Part shown: piece by piece, positions 21,601-36,600 of the stretch | Numbering within the stretch: position 1 is the stretch's first letter | Layout: every line of letters starts with the position of its first letter | Assembly: GCA_963921935.1 (NCBI GenBank) | Contig: OY998175.1 | Span: 311,077,484-311,141,483, forward strand | Direction of reading: 5' to 3' | DNA length: 64,000 nt | Source of the DNA: Galeruca laticollis | Lineage: Eukaryota; Arthropoda; Insecta; Coleoptera; Chrysomelidae | Notes under the pieces: model-generated | Seen by the model: only the letters and a program-made list of their open reading frames with translations | Told to the model about the DNA's origin: nothing | The model's database searches: none | Program-made: the position numbers and the translations under genes

Positions 21601-24600
21601 ATTTTTTAATTAATTATATTTGACAGAAAAAGTGAAGCAAACATTCAAAAATTGATTTTTTTTATCTTTCCAGAATCTCCCCTCACTCTGTATATTTCCT
21701 AATTGATAATATTTGACAGAGAAAGTGAAGGAAACATTTTTTGACTTTCCAGACCTTCACCACACCCTTTAATTTTTTAATTAATAATATTTGACAGAGA
21801 AAGTGAAGTAAACATTCAAAAAATGATTTTTTTACCTTTCTATACATTGTATATTTTTTAATTGATACTATTTAATAGAGAAAGTGAAGCAAATAATCAA
21901 AAAATATATTTTTTGTCTTTCCAGACACTCTCCATAGTCTGTATATTTTTTAATTAATTATATTTGACAGAAAAAGTGAAGAAAACATTCAATAAGTGAT
22001 TTTTTTATCTTTCCAGAATCACCCCTCACTCTGTATATTTCTTAATTGATAATATTTGACAGAGAAAGTGAAGGAAACATTTTTTGACTTTCCAGACCTT
22101 CACCACACTCTTTAATTTTTTAATTAATAATATTTGACAGAGAAAGTGAAGTAAACATTCAAAAAATGATTTTTTTTACCTTTCTATACATTGTATATTT
22201 TTTAATTGATACTATTTAATAGAGAAAGTGAAGCATTTTTCCCATACTTTCACCACACTCTGTATATTTTTTAATTAATAATATTTGACAGAGAAAGTGA
22301 AGCAAACAATCAAACAATATTTTGTTTCTCAGTCTCACCCATTATAACGTTCAAAAAACATTTTTCATTTTCAAACTTTTCTTGCGCACTGTACATTTTT
22401 TAATAGTTGATTATTTCCATGTTTTAAGTAACAACGAAACCGCTTCAAATCCGTACATTCCATTAAACTATAGTCTCGTTGATCAACAAACGTTTTTCAA
22501 GAAACCCGAAAATGAAGACATCCAGACGATTATGTTAGCTTTGAAAAATTTTGATGACAAATCTTGGCCGTATTTTGGAGACGAACTGGACGAAATAGAT
22601 TGGGTAGTCGAAGACCAACCTTTGACGCACGTTCAGGTAAACATTGTTGTCAATACTAAAAAAAAACTGATTTATTAAAAACAACTACCAAATATATGAG
22701 TTATTGGGTTTCAACAGTACAGGGCTCTTTAGTTATAAATTACTCATCCCTTATTATCATTATTGTAGCGAATTAGTTTTAAAACAGAGTCTGGGTTAAA
22801 TTTACTTGAACACTACACTACAAACTGAATTCTGCTGCAACCAGAACATATTTTCCGTTCTTTATAAAGATGTGTAAATCTGCCAGTAAACAAAGAAATA
22901 TTATTTACTGTTTCAGTATATTCTGGAATTATTTAGAAACTTTTAGTTTCATTTAAAAAAAGTAAAAGAAGGGTTATACTGTCAATATGATTTGCTTTCA
23001 TTTTTAGGTTAGATATCAAAACGCCTGTCCGTATTCGTGTTCTCTGTTGGTTGAACTACTCCCTTGGTGTTTGACAGTCAATACCTTAGGAGTACCGATT
23101 TCTTTAATGTCAAATGGTACAGAATTATGTAGGATACCTCACCACGGAATTGTAGCTCCACCTAAACTTGAGGTTTGTATTGTATTTTAAAACAGTATAT
23201 TTAAACACTACACTTATAAACTACTTACAATAATTTTTAAAATACTTTTCCTTTTACTAATTTTTAACTGTTCACTGTATATTCTTATTTCGATGCGAGC
23301 AATGTATAAAAATAAAAACTCATCTATATGTCACAATAGAACCAGTTGATTTACTTATCACATGACATTTTTTTTCTAATAAAACATTGCAGAAAATATT
23401 TTTTAATTTCTGTAATAATAAAAATTTCGCAAAACTGAACGAAAAAATGGATTCTTTGTATTAAAATACATGTTACTTTATCATTTTTTCCATACATTTA
23501 TTGTTAACCAAAATTTCCAATTTATCGGTAAGGATCGCAAAATTTTTGAATCTTTTTTAACATGCTTCCATAAAACATTCTATAATTTCGAAATTATGTT
23601 ACATATCGATATCTTTCTTACGCCATTTGATAAAGGAAAGATGAATCTCAATTACTGACCCTATTTGAATTCTTCCATTTTATATTTGTGGAAAATATAC
23701 AGGGTTAACGTTGGAATAAAAATGTTTGTAAAAAATTACCTTAAAAAAATTACATCTATGGATTTGAAAGACTGTAATTGGTGAAAATCGATAGAGGGGC
23801 GTTCATACTATTATAAAATAAACGGTTTTAAATATTAAAACTAACTTTTCCGCGTCTGTGGCCCTGAACAATATTCTATCATAAAATTGTTACTTGTATA
23901 CAGTTCGGGGAATGTATCGTGCTAACAAACCGAAATTTATCCAAAAATAACCAAAAATGCAGTATATTTGGATTTATAGGACCCGCTGTACTCGCTCTAG
24001 TCAACTGAAAATCAATAGGGTACATCTGTGAGACACCTTGAACAATATTCAATCATAAAATTGATTAATCGTAGACTTTCTGGAGGCTGTATCGTGCTAA
24101 CAAACTGAAAATTCTTCTAAAATGACAAAAATTTGGTACTTCAAGTACCATAGCACCCGTTGTACTGGCTTTAGTGAGCTGAATATCAATAGGCTTAATC
24201 TTTGAGACCCTCTGAATAATATCCAATCATGAAATTGGTCACTTGTATATACCCCGGAGGCTGTATCGTGCTAACAAACTGAAACTCCTCCAAAAATAAC
24301 AAAAATATCGTACTTAAAGTACTGTAGCACCTGTTGTATTAGCTCTGGTGAGCTGAAAATCAATAGGGTTCATCAGTGAGATGTCCTGAATAATATTCAA
24401 TCATAAAATTGATGACTTGTTGAACTCCGGAGGCTGTATCGTGCTAACAAACTGAAATTTCTCAAAAAATGACAAAATGTCGTACTTCAAGTACCATAGC
24501 ACCCGTTGTACTGGCTCTGGTGAATTGAAAATCAATAGGGTTCACCTGAGACATGTCCTTAACCATATTCAATAATAAAATTGCTGACTTATTGCACTCC

Positions 24601-27600
24601 GGAGGCTGTATCGTGCTAACAAGACATGTAAGGAAAAGTGGCCGACAACGACGACGACGACATACACACAGGATTTTTTTTCTAGAAACCATTTTTTCGT
24701 ATTGTTGTTAATGGAAAACGTAAAAATAACTTTTTTGGGGTAAACCAATACTTTTCTCGCATATTAGATAGGTTGGGCGGAAAAGTAAAAATACAGCAAC
24801 TTGCCATCGAAAATGCAAATCGAGGTATAAAACATCAAAGTTCAACTTTTTTTTTAATATCAGAATTGAACTTGTTGAAGTCCACCCTATATAATTTTGT
24901 AGGTATACATAAATGTTTCGTTCTGGCCGTGTAAGCTACCAGTTTGGCACAACTCTTTTGCAATAAAAATCAAAATTTAGATAAGTAGACATTAATTTTA
25001 CTTTTCCGCCAACCTATCTAATATGCGAGAAAAGTATTGGTTTACCCCAAAAAAAGTTGAAATTTTGAAATTTTTTTTGAGTTATTTTTACGTTTTCCAT
25101 CAACAACAACACGAAAAAACGGTTTTCAGAAAAAAAATCCTGTGTGTATGTCGTCGTCGTCGTTGTCGGCCACTTTTCCTTACATGTCTTGTTAGCACGA
25201 TACAGTCTCCGGAGTGCGATAAGTCAGCAATTTTATGATTGAATATTGTTAAGGACATGTCACAGATTTTTTTTTTTTTTTTATTTACAAGCAAGTCGCA
25301 TCTACCACTGGGGTAATTAGCGACACAAATATAGGTTGTTTATAGTTTAGTTAATATGTTAATGTCACTTAAATATTTAAAAAGGTTCTGTGTATTACAG
25401 TTTTCGCCAAGAACTTGGTCTAAATTGTTGCTGAGGTTGTTATCTTGACTTGATTGATGGAATTTTGGGCAATCTTGCATAATTCACATTTTGGGGGTTC
25501 ACTTTTAGTAATTAAGTAACTATGAGTAAGTTTGGTGTGGCCTATTCGTAACCTAGTCAGTTTAACTTGAAGCGATCTTTTGTTTATTGGCTGCGCTCGA
25601 GGTTTCACTTCCGGTTTCACGTCGCGTAGTTTCGATTGGGATGTTTGCCACTCGATTTGCCACAATTTTAACACTTTTGATTTAAGTAGCGGTTTTATGT
25701 CGTTATACACTACCGTTTGCACTTCACTCACGGTTTCACTAATTGCTGCTTGTCGTGATTTGCGGTCGGCTTCTTCGTTTCCTTGAAGGCCAGTATGAGA
25801 AGGAACCCAAAGTATTTCCACAAAGCTATTGGAATGTTGCAACTGCGATAATTCGACTTTAATTTGGAGGGCTATTGGATGTGTGGGATAAAGTTGATTG
25901 ATAATATGGATTGAGTTAAGAGAGTCTGTTATTATGAGGGATCTTGAAGTATTTTTTGTTTTTATGAGAGTAAGTGCTTGAAGAATGGCGTATAGTTCTC
26001 CAGTGCAGACGCTGCTTATTTCGGGTAACTTGAATTGTAGTGTACTGTTTTGCATGATCACTGCCGCGCCTACGCCATCAGAGGTTTTGGATGCGTCTGT
26101 ATATGCGAGGTGAAATTGTGGATATTTGTCAAGTATGGAGGCAAATGTTTTCCTAATTAGGGTATGGGGGGTTTCTAATTTGTTAAATTTGCACAGTGAA
26201 GTGTCGCTGGGAGGGATATTGATCGACCATGGAGGGGGAGTTTTAATTTTGTTGGAAAGGAAGCGGGGACGTTTGATTTGGAGTTCTGTGAGAATTTTAC
26301 TAGCTCTTGCATAGAATGGTGGGTCTGTTTTGATATTTGCCGAATGTAAAGTTTTGTAGTGCTTGGTCAGTATGTTAATGTAGACTGGATTCTGGTGGTT
26401 TGTGCTGATGGATAGTGCGTATGAAGCGGCAAGGTATTTTCTCCGGAGTTGTAGAGAAGGTTCCCCGGTTTCGCACTGTAGGCTTTTTATTGGACTTGAA
26501 CAGAATGCTCCTGTTGCTATTCTTAGTGCTGTGTTTTGAATGGTTTCAAGTAGGTTAAGAGTAGTTTTTTTAGCTGTTGCGTATACTATAGAGCCGTAGT
26601 CTATCTTTGAGCGAATGAGTGTTTTATATATGTGCATTAGACAGGTATAGTCAGATCCCCAGGATTTGCTTGAGAGTGTTTTCATAGGGTTTATACCGTT
26701 TTGGCATGATTTTTTAATATGTAGTATGTGTTTCTTCCAGCTGAGTTTTTTGTCAACAATCATTCCAAGAAATCTGATGTTATCGACATAGTTTAGGGAA
26801 ATGTTGTTAAGTTTGAGTTCAGGAGACACAGGATTGTGTTTTCTAGAAAATAATATGCATTTGGTCTTCTCTGTTGAAAATTGCAGTCCCGTGAGTTTAG
26901 ACCAGTTTTGAAGTTGGTTTAATGTTTTTGGATGTGTTTCTGAATTGAGTCAATGTTCTTACCTTTGGAGAATATTACCAAATCGTCAGCATATAACCTG
27001 CCTTTGACTAGTTTGGAATGATGGTTTAATATGTCGTTGACCGCGATCAGGAGAAGTGTTGAACTAATGACTGATCCTTGGGGAGTCCCGTTAGTTTGTT
27101 GTTTTAGAGTTAAAGTAGTGTTATTGGTACGAACACGAAAGAAACGATTATTAAGAAAATTTTGTATGAATTTTAGGATGTTTCCTTTGATGCCCCATGA
27201 ATGAAGAGTTTTGATAATGCCATGACGCCACGCTGTATCGAAGGCTTTTGTGATATCGATGAAAACTGCAAGGTAATCTTGTTTATTCGCGAAAGATTCG
27301 TGGATTTCGGATTCCAAATCAATGAGATTGTCTAATGTTGACCTGTTTTGACGGAAACCGCTTTGTTCTTGTATTAAAAGGTAGAAACCTCTTCTAATGT
27401 CCACAATAGTCTTTTGTTTATGATTTTTTCCATTATTTTGCTTAGTGCGTTGGTAAGAGATATTGGTCGGTATGAAGTTAACTTAGTTCTTGGGTAGTTT
27501 GCCTTTGGTATGGGTATGACGATTGCCTGTGACCACGTGGATGGGAAAATATTTTTTGTCCAGATTAGGTTGAATATTTGGAGAAGGTATGACTTGGCAA

Positions 27601-30600
27601 TATGAGGGAGTTTTTGGAGAAAGATTAATGGAATATTATCAGGTCCTGGGGCAGAATTTTTGGTTGTGTCTAAGGAAAAATTAAGTTCGTCTATAGTTAA
27701 CGGGATATTAAGTATGTTGTTGTCATGGTCATCGTAATCTAAGAATTCGGCTTCTTTAGTAGTTTTAAATTCCAGAAATTCTTGTGAGTAGTTTGAGTTG
27801 CTCGAGTTGTGCTCAAAATGTGTTGCAAATAATCCGGTCATGTCTTCGTTATTTGAGACTGTGCTATTGTTGTGAGCTATAAAAGGAATTTTTGTAAATT
27901 TGTTTTTTCCTAATATTTTTCTTAGATTTTGCCACACGGTACTTAAAGGTGTAGAGCTGTTTATGTTGGATGCGAACGCTTTCCAGGAGTTTTTTCTAGC
28001 ATTCTTTGTAATGTATCTTGCTTGGGCTCTTCTTCTCTTATAGTCTACTAGGTTCCCCAGTGATTTATTTCGTTTTAATTTATTAAATGATGCTTTGTAT
28101 TGTTTAATAGCTTTATCGCATTCAGTATTCCACCACGGCAATGGTGTATGTTTTTTTAGTGCTTTTGTTTTTCCTATAAATTTTTCTGCTGCATCGGTGA
28201 TAATTTTTGTGAATGAGTTCAAAATGTTGTCGATGTTATCGTTTTCTAGATTGACGGGAAGTAGAGCGACGTTTTCTTCAATGTAATTACTGAAATTTGG
28301 CCAATCAGCATGTTTTATTTTCCATTTTGAAACAGTAGGGTATGTAGTGACGGAGTTTTGATCGGAAATCGTGATTTTGATTGGATAATGGTCGCTTCCA
28401 TATAAATATGGTATAGTGTCCCAGGAAATTAGAGGTGAGATAGTTGGATGGCATATTGATAAATCGATTGCTGATTTCGTGCTTGTGTGAACATTAACTC
28501 TTGTAGGCCTACGGTCATTTAAAATATTTAGATTATGTGCATCTAGGATGTTTCCGATTGTTCTGCCTTTTGCGTTAAAACCTGTTGATCCCCAAATAGG
28601 ATTGTGGCTATTAAAATCACCCAGTAAAATTAGAGGTGATGGAACTTGTGACAAAATGTTAGTGATGTCTTGTGAGGTAATTACTTGATCAGGAGGGATA
28701 TATATGTTGCAGATATTAATTGTTTGAGGAATTTTGATAGAAATTGCTATTGCTTCTAAGTTTGTATTAAGTGTTATATTGTGTGCTTCGTATGAAGTAT
28801 TTACATAGATGGCTACGCCTCCGCTTGCTTTTCCCGCGTTGTTTCTGTTTCTGTAAAAACAGGAATAATTGTTGAAGTTGTGATTGTGTTGTCCTTTGAA
28901 ATTAGTTTCTTGAATACAAATAATTGATGGTGAAGTTTCGTGTATAAGTATTTTGAGCATTTCATAATGGGTGTAAAACCCATTTATGTTCCATTGCAAT
29001 AAATTGAAGATAATATTATGCAAGTTCTGTTAGGGATTCCTGAGATGTGGCAAGGGAAACGTCAGATTCGGCATCTTCACCTGATTTTAAAAGCTTCAGT
29101 TGTTTCATAATTCTCTTTTTTGTTTTAGTGCATTTGGTCTTTATTTGGCGGTCAGAGGTATATGAATGTATTTTGGTTAAGAGTTGTAATAGTTCTAGTA
29201 TATCAGAGGTATAATCTTTTGCTGTACTGAGATGGTCCACTGATCCTTGTACGTTCTCAAAAAAGTCGATTGTTTGTTCGAAAGATATTATTTGAGTTTC
29301 ATTGTCGAATAATTCTTTGATAGGTGCCATTTGATTTTCCAGTATGATAGTTGATTTAGAAGTGGATTTCGCTTTTTTGAGTTTTGCATCTGGTTTACTG
29401 AAGCTTGTGTAAGATGTTGTAGTATCGGAAGGAGGTGTTATGATTTCGGTAATATTTCTTTTCGAAGCTGCTTTATTTTTTGGGTTTTCGATGTCAGTAG
29501 CCGTCGATGTTTGTGGAGAATTTGATATTATTTCTAGGGATCTTTTGATGCTATGTGTTTCAGCAAGGTGAGTGATATTCGAATCTGTGGTAGCTGTTGT
29601 TATATTTGCTTCGATGGGCATGGTGGTTGAAATTGAAGATATATCTGTTAGTGGCTCAGCGCTTTGCTCGTTTACTGAGTTTAGAGTGGATTGACTGGTT
29701 GTAGTTGTTGAGTTTGGTGAAGAAGTGTCATCTGTTGGTTGGGGAGGCAACTTTGAAGTGCAAGTGCTAGATAAGTGACCATGTTGTTTGCAATGATAAC
29801 ACAAATTATTTACAGCGAGAAAAATACGGTATGTGGTGTCATCATAAGTTATCAAAACAGAGTCTGGTATTGGAATTGTGGGAGGTACAATGTATACTTG
29901 CCTCCTGAAACTGAATATGTGTTTATAGTCGGGGGTTGGTGGTGCCTATTCTTAAAAAGGAAATTGCAGAAGACAGCTTGAAGCTGAGTTGTTGAAGTTC
30001 CCTCTGTAGTACGTCGTGTGGAATGGTGGGATATACATTGGATAAAAGTAGCCTTTCGTTTGGTGTGATAAGTCTGCGTGCTTGTATCACTTCGTTATTG
30101 ATCTTTATGCGCCCATCATTTTTAATGATAAAATCATCTACGATTTCCTTACTTGAGAGGTAAATACATATCCGATTGTTTGAGATTCTAGATGTGAATA
30201 ATATGTTTTTCGGACTTATCGTGGAGCCAATAGCCAGGAGATATTCTTCTAATTTAATATTGTTTAGAGAACTAAAAACGATGGCTTGAAGTTTAGATGG
30301 GAAAGTGGGTATGGTAGGTTGTTGAGGTTGGCTAGCTACTTTGGAGTACGAAGGTTGAGATGAAGGTGGAGGTTGAGGTAAGACTTGTTGTTTTGGTATC
30401 GTTGAATGTTGAGTTGGAATTGAGTGTTGAGCTGAAGGTACATGTTGAGATAAAGGTGACTGATTATTGATGTTGTCGCTGGTTATAATATTGTCGGTTT
30501 CCATGTTCCGCTAAGGTTCGTTTTGCCTGAATACGGCTCTGTCCCGCATCGGACCCAACCGATAAGGCTGGTAAATGGTACGATACCGGTTTTAATTGTT

Positions 30601-33600
30601 ATTGAATGAATGTGTTTATGTTGAAATATAACACAATTTCTTAATAAAAAAGCAAATTTAGGCTTAATTTGTTAGTCCGTGTCATTCACTATGTAGTTAT
30701 GATCACTTGTATACTGTTTTTATTTAAATTATTTATGATATTTCACTGTGATGTACGAATTTCTCGGAGCTGATTTTAAAAACACGTTGTGTAGTTTTCG
30801 ATCAGGGCCGACTCCACATGTCACAGATGATCCCTATTAATTTTCAGTTCACCAGAGTCAGTATAACAGTTGTTATGGTACTTGAAGTACGACATTTTGT
30901 AATTTTTTGAGAAATTTCAGTTTGTTAGCATGATACAGCCTGCGCAGTTCAACATGTCACCAATTTTATGATTGAATATTTTTCAGGGCTTCTCACTGAT
31001 GAACCTTATTGATTTTCAGCTCACCGGAGCCAATACAACTAGTGATACAGTACTTTAAGTACGATATTTTTGTCATTTTTGAAGAAGTTTCAGTTTGTTA
31101 GAGCACGATACAGTCTCCGGAGTATATACAAGTGACTAATTTTATTGAAATCGACTGTCTCGACCCTTACTTCGTGGAATATGCTCATATTAGTTTCATT
31201 TAAAAACACTAGACTCATTTTATGATTGGATATTATTCAGAGCGTTTCAAAGATGAACCCTATTGATATTCAACTCAGTAAAGCCAGTACAACGGGTGCT
31301 ATGGTACTTGAAGTACCAAATTTTCGTCATTTTTGGAGAATTTTCAGTTTGTTAGCACGATACAGCCTCCAGAGAGTATACGATTGATCAATTAAAAAGG
31401 AAATAAATAGACTCAATTCAACAAACTATATTATTAAATGTATGCCTATTTATATTCATTCTTGTTTTTATTACAAAAATCCTGTGGGAAACACAACGGC
31501 TAGGAACGAAATTATTTGTGCATAAAAAATTATACAGACTGGCATACTGGATCTAACACGGATATACACGGCAGTCAACGTGTTAAAAGCTAACAAGTTT
31601 TGATATACACGATAGTGAACGTGTTAAAAGCAGAAGGGCCTCTGTCGATGGTCTATTGGACGGAATTGTCAGACTGATAGAGACATTAATAATAATAATT
31701 CTCTTTTTAGGATAACTTCAATTTGGGTACTTGTATGGGCGGTTCTTGGCATTATTCGGATCCACTTCAGCTAGCAAAATCTGACTGGAGTCAAGCTTTT
31801 TATATGCCCAAAATAACCGGTACCATTCCACAAACGGGTACTATCAAAACTGTTATCGATTGTGAAAATAATATATGCAGCGTATTGATATCCAGTTCAG
31901 TTAATAATGATATGAAATTACTAAAAGTAAGTATTAGATATCTTTCAACTTACAGCGTCATTCTCGGTTGACATTGAAAGTCAAGTAAATATTAATTTTT
32001 TATTGTATTCAGATCTCGTCCACACACATTTTATCAAACCACACGGCCACGCAAGTACAAGTAATATGTATGGCGATACCAGAAGCAGAAAAATTTTATG
32101 ATTTTCCAGAAAATGCCGAACCGTACAGTTTTACATTAGCTCCGAATTTAAATAAAACGTGAGTACCACTTTTGAACATTTTATTATCTTTATCTAAAGT
32201 TACTTTTGAAGTTTCTACAAATGATGTCACTGATGAGAAATTATTTTGGTAGTTCTTCAAGCAGCTGTCAAAAAACCTTTAAATTAATATAATAATAATA
32301 ATAATGATGATGTTTATTCATTAAATTATTCAAAGTACAAATAAAATACAAATCTATTACTAATCTAAACATTGGTGAATAAACAGGAAAATGCCGTAGA
32401 AACTGAATAAAATCAGTTTGTACACGGTAAGCATAACAAATTAATACAATAACTACACTAACTTACATACTAGAACATCTGATAAAAATTTAAACTCAAA
32501 ATCCAGGTAAAGTCGCAATCAAGTCTATACGTCTAGTCCGGGGTGGGGGAAGTCTTACATTGAGTACATTTTTTTTAACCATTATTTAGCGAAAGGCTAA
32601 TTAGTGAAGTTCGAGATTCACTTTATTACTTTTCCGCCAACCTATCTATATGCGAGAAAAGTATTGGTTTACCCACAAAAAAGTTGGAAATTTAGGAACT
32701 TTTTTTTTGAGTTATTTTTACGTTATCCATCAACAACACGAAAAAACGGTTTTTAGAAAAAAAATCCTGTGTGTATGTCGTCGTCGTTGTCGTCGGCCAC
32801 TTTTCCTTGCAAGTCTTGTTAGCACGATACAGCCTCCAGAGTGCAATAAGTCACCAATTTTATGATGGAATATTGTTGAGGACATCTCATAGATGAACCT
32901 TATTGATTTTCAGCTCACCAGAGCCAGTACAACGGGTGCTATGGTACTTGAAGTACGACATTTTATCGTTTTTCGAGAAATTTCAGTTTGTTAGCACGAT
33001 ACAGCCTCCGGAGTTCAACAAGTCACCAATTTTATGATTAAATATTATTCAGGGCATCTCACTGATTAACCCTATTGATTTTCAGCTCACCAGAGCCAAT
33101 ACAACCGGTGCTACAGTACTTTAAGTACGATATTTTTGTCATTTTTGGAGAAGTTTCAGTTTGTTAGCACGATACAGCCTCCGGAGTATATACAAGTGAT
33201 GAATTTTATGATTGGATATTATTCAGAGCGTCTTAAAGATGAAACCTATTGATATTGAGCTCACTAAAGCCAGTACAACGGGTGCTGTGGTACTTGAAGT
33301 ACCAAATTTTTGTTATTTTTGGAGAATTTTCAGTTTGTTAGCACGATACAGCCTCCAGAGAGTATACGATTGATCAACTTTATGAATAAGTATTGTTCAA
33401 GGTGTCTCACAGATGTACCCTATTGATTTTCAGTTGACTAGAGCGAGTACAGCGGGTCCTATAAAACTAGATATACTAAATTTTTGGTTATTTTTGGAGA
33501 AATTTCGGTTTGTTAGCACGATACATCCCCCGAAGTGTATACAAGTAACAATTTTATGATAGAATATTGTTCAGGGCCACAGATGCGGAAAAGTTAGTTT

Positions 33601-36600
33601 TAATCCTTAAAACCGTTTATTTTCTTTTGGTATTTACTTTATTTTCGATAGTATATTCATAATGTTAAGCATTTATATATTATATTATGAAATATATACC
33701 GATCCGTCTCTAGAATCCAATTCTTAACTTTATTTCTATACATAATAGAATTTTTGATTTGTTTAAGTTCATTTGGAAAATATTTATATAATTTGGAGCT
33801 GATATAGTTACAACTATGCTGGCCTATTGATTTATTACATTTAGGAAGCTGCGTTTTATATTCTTTGTTTCTTGTTTCATACTCATGCTCTGTGTACCGC
33901 ATTTCAATTTTTCCTTTATGAATATTAATTAGGATTTTATACGCAAATAATTTTCGTACATCATATATTCCATTTTGTTGATATAAGTAGTTGCTTTGAT
34001 ATAAAATTGATTTTTTAAAAATTACCCTTAATATCCACTTTTGTATAATATGTAATTTATTCATATGTATATCGGACACTCCGCCCCATCCCAATATACC
34101 GTACTGAAGCAAACTTTGTACTAAAGCAAAATAAATAATTTTTAAATGTTCATTATCCAAAAAATCCCTTAATAATTTAAATCTGGATAAAAGGCTCTGA
34201 TTTAATTAGTTAGATTATTTATGTGCAAGTCCCATCTTAGGTGTCTATCAATAATTATTCTGAGATATTTTATGGACTCTGCTTCTGGAATTTCGGTATA
34301 TTTATCGATAATTAATGGATCAAATGTAGGCAGCCCAATAGCATAAGATGAAAAAGAAAGGTATTTGGTTTTGTTTATGTTAAGATTATATGCAAACCAA
34401 TTTTTCACTTGAGTCAAATCTTCTCTGCGTTTTCTTTTAGTGATTGCCATGACGGTTCTTTATATAAAATTGCCGTGTCATCGGCGAAACTTATTATACT
34501 TCCCCGTATTTTTATTTTTAATAAACTGTTAATATATAAGGTGAACAGGGTGGGACCTAAGAGACTGTTCCCTGAGGAACGCCGTATATAACTTTTTTTT
34601 GTTTGCTTACAATACTGTCCACTGAAACGGTTTGAGTTCTATCCGTTAAATAGCTTTTTATTAGATTATAGGCATTTCCTCTTATTCCATAAGAATATAG
34701 CTTTTGTAGTAGTCTACAGTGGCAGACAGTATCAAATGCCTTTGAGAGGTCTATAAATATGCAAAGAGCTGGTGTTTTTTTATCAAGTGCGTCGTATATT
34801 TCTGAAGTTAAGTTGAGAATTGCGTCTTCTGTTGACTTTCCTTTTATAAAGCCGTACTGTCTATCACTGATTGTGTTATTTACTTTTAAAAAACTCATTA
34901 GTCGGAAGTTTAAAAATTTTTCGATAATTTTCGATATGTTAGAAATTAATGTTACAGGTCTGTAGTTTGAGATTTCACTTTTTTCTCCGGTATTATACAG
35001 TGGTTTGATTAATCCTGTTTTTAGCTCTTGTGGGAAAATTCCTGTTTCGAATAATTTATGTATAATATATGTTAGTGGATCCTTTATTTCATGTGATGTT
35101 TCAGCTCTAAGACCATCAGCACCAGGTGATTTTTTAATGTATGAATCGTGTTAAATACTTCCGTACATTGTATTTTGTGCAAGTTCAATGTCTTCAGAAA
35201 AATTACGAGGTGGTTCAATGGCATTTGCTAAATTTTCTCCAATTTCACTAAAATAGGTATTAAAAGCATTTGAAATATCTAGTTTGTCGGTAACTATTTC
35301 ATTTTTGTATAAAATTTTGTCAATTTTTGTTTTATTTTGTTTTTTATGACAAATTTTATTTACACAATTCCAAATATTTTGCGATGAATTGTTTGAGTTT
35401 TTTATGGTTTTCTTGGTGTATTCTGTTTTGCTCTTTTTAATTGTTTTTATTAATTCATTTTTATAGATTGTGTATTTGTGTTTTAAATCTTGATCGCTGG
35501 GATTACTTTTTACTTTTAAATATGATTCATTTTTTTTATGTATTGAGTTAAGGAGACCTCTAGTTTTCCATGGCTTTTTGTTGATAGTTTTATTGTTTTG
35601 TTTTATTCTTGTTGTAGCTTTTGTGATATACTGTTTTATTATATGAATAAACTTTTCTAGCATCAAATCAATATTTCTTTCATTGTACATATCACGCCAT
35701 GTTTCCTGCATCATACTATTTTTTAATTTTTGGTAATTTATACATTCTTTAAAACTTGTTTTGTTATTTTTATCAATATTAATTTTAAGTGAATCGTGAT
35801 TAACTAATAATGCAATGGGCGAGTGATCGGTCAGATCATATCTAAAGATAAATGACTTAATTGAAGGTATTGGTTGAATATTGTTTTTGACGAAAAAATG
35901 GTCTAGGCAAGTACGACTTTCTGGTTGTGTATATTCATTAATGTAGGACACATAATGTTTTATACTTTATATAGGTTTAATAATTAAATTAAACAATCCT
36001 GACTAACAATTAACTTTATTAATTCTAAGTGTCAAGTGACAATCAGTTGTCGGCATTACAACCACTATTGCCAACCGTTATTACCAAATATCACTATACA
36101 ACATCTTCCTCCTTAAGTAAGTTAATTGACACATAGTTAATACAATACAAAATCCTTAAACTTAGATGGTTTTTTGCAGACCCGCTTTTCGAGCGACTCT
36201 TGTTCAGGGCTCTGAACAACAGGCTCGTCACACTTATTTTTTAATTCTAAGTTATCATCAGCTAAAGTAGAATACAGTTTTTCTGTTTCATTACTATCAC
36301 TATTACTACAATGACCTGTGCTATTAGGACTATTTTGAATTTGTTTATTAGTTATCGAAGGTTTTAAATGTAAGGTATTTCTTCTTAAAATATTATTATT
36401 TTCATTAGACACATAATAAGATCTGGGTGTTTCAGCTTCTGCAATTATTTTGCCTGGTACCCATACCTTGTCTTTGATAACAACATTTTGACCTGGACAA
36501 AAATCAACATTTCTATTAACTGCTGACTTATCAAACTGAGCTTTATACTTTAGCTGTGATTGTAAAAGTTTGTCCTTTACATTTGTTTGAATTTTAGGCT

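Larger units (their letters stand above)
25268..30815 (-). mobile_element. full-length I-type LINE with 13-bp target duplication
   Basis: Flanked by acatgtcacagat at 25255-25267 and 30816-30828. The poly(A) tail appears as a T-run at 25268-25282. It carries ORF1 with a CCHC knuckle, then endonuclease, reverse transcriptase and RNase H, the order of the I superfamily. Length 5.5 kb. Frame changes near 29930, 27390 and 26925 mean it is no longer active, though decay is light. Confidence 0.9.
25190..31390 (-). repeat. ~173-bp satellite array B (- orientation), split by a LINE
   Basis: Units read tgttagcacgatacagcctc and cagctcaccagagccag-type blocks at 25190-25267 and 30816-31390. The I-type LINE (25268-30815) and a 66-bp element (31146-31211) interrupt it. 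Orientation is opposite to array A. Confidence 0.85.

Noticed and set aside
25023..25238. Small Arg/Cys-rich ORF ('KKILCVCRRRRCRPLF') seen in three places
   Set aside because: It repeats only because the palindrome arm with CGT repeats recurs (24462-24692, 25023-25238, 32650-32865); it is repeat-derived with no evidence of translation.
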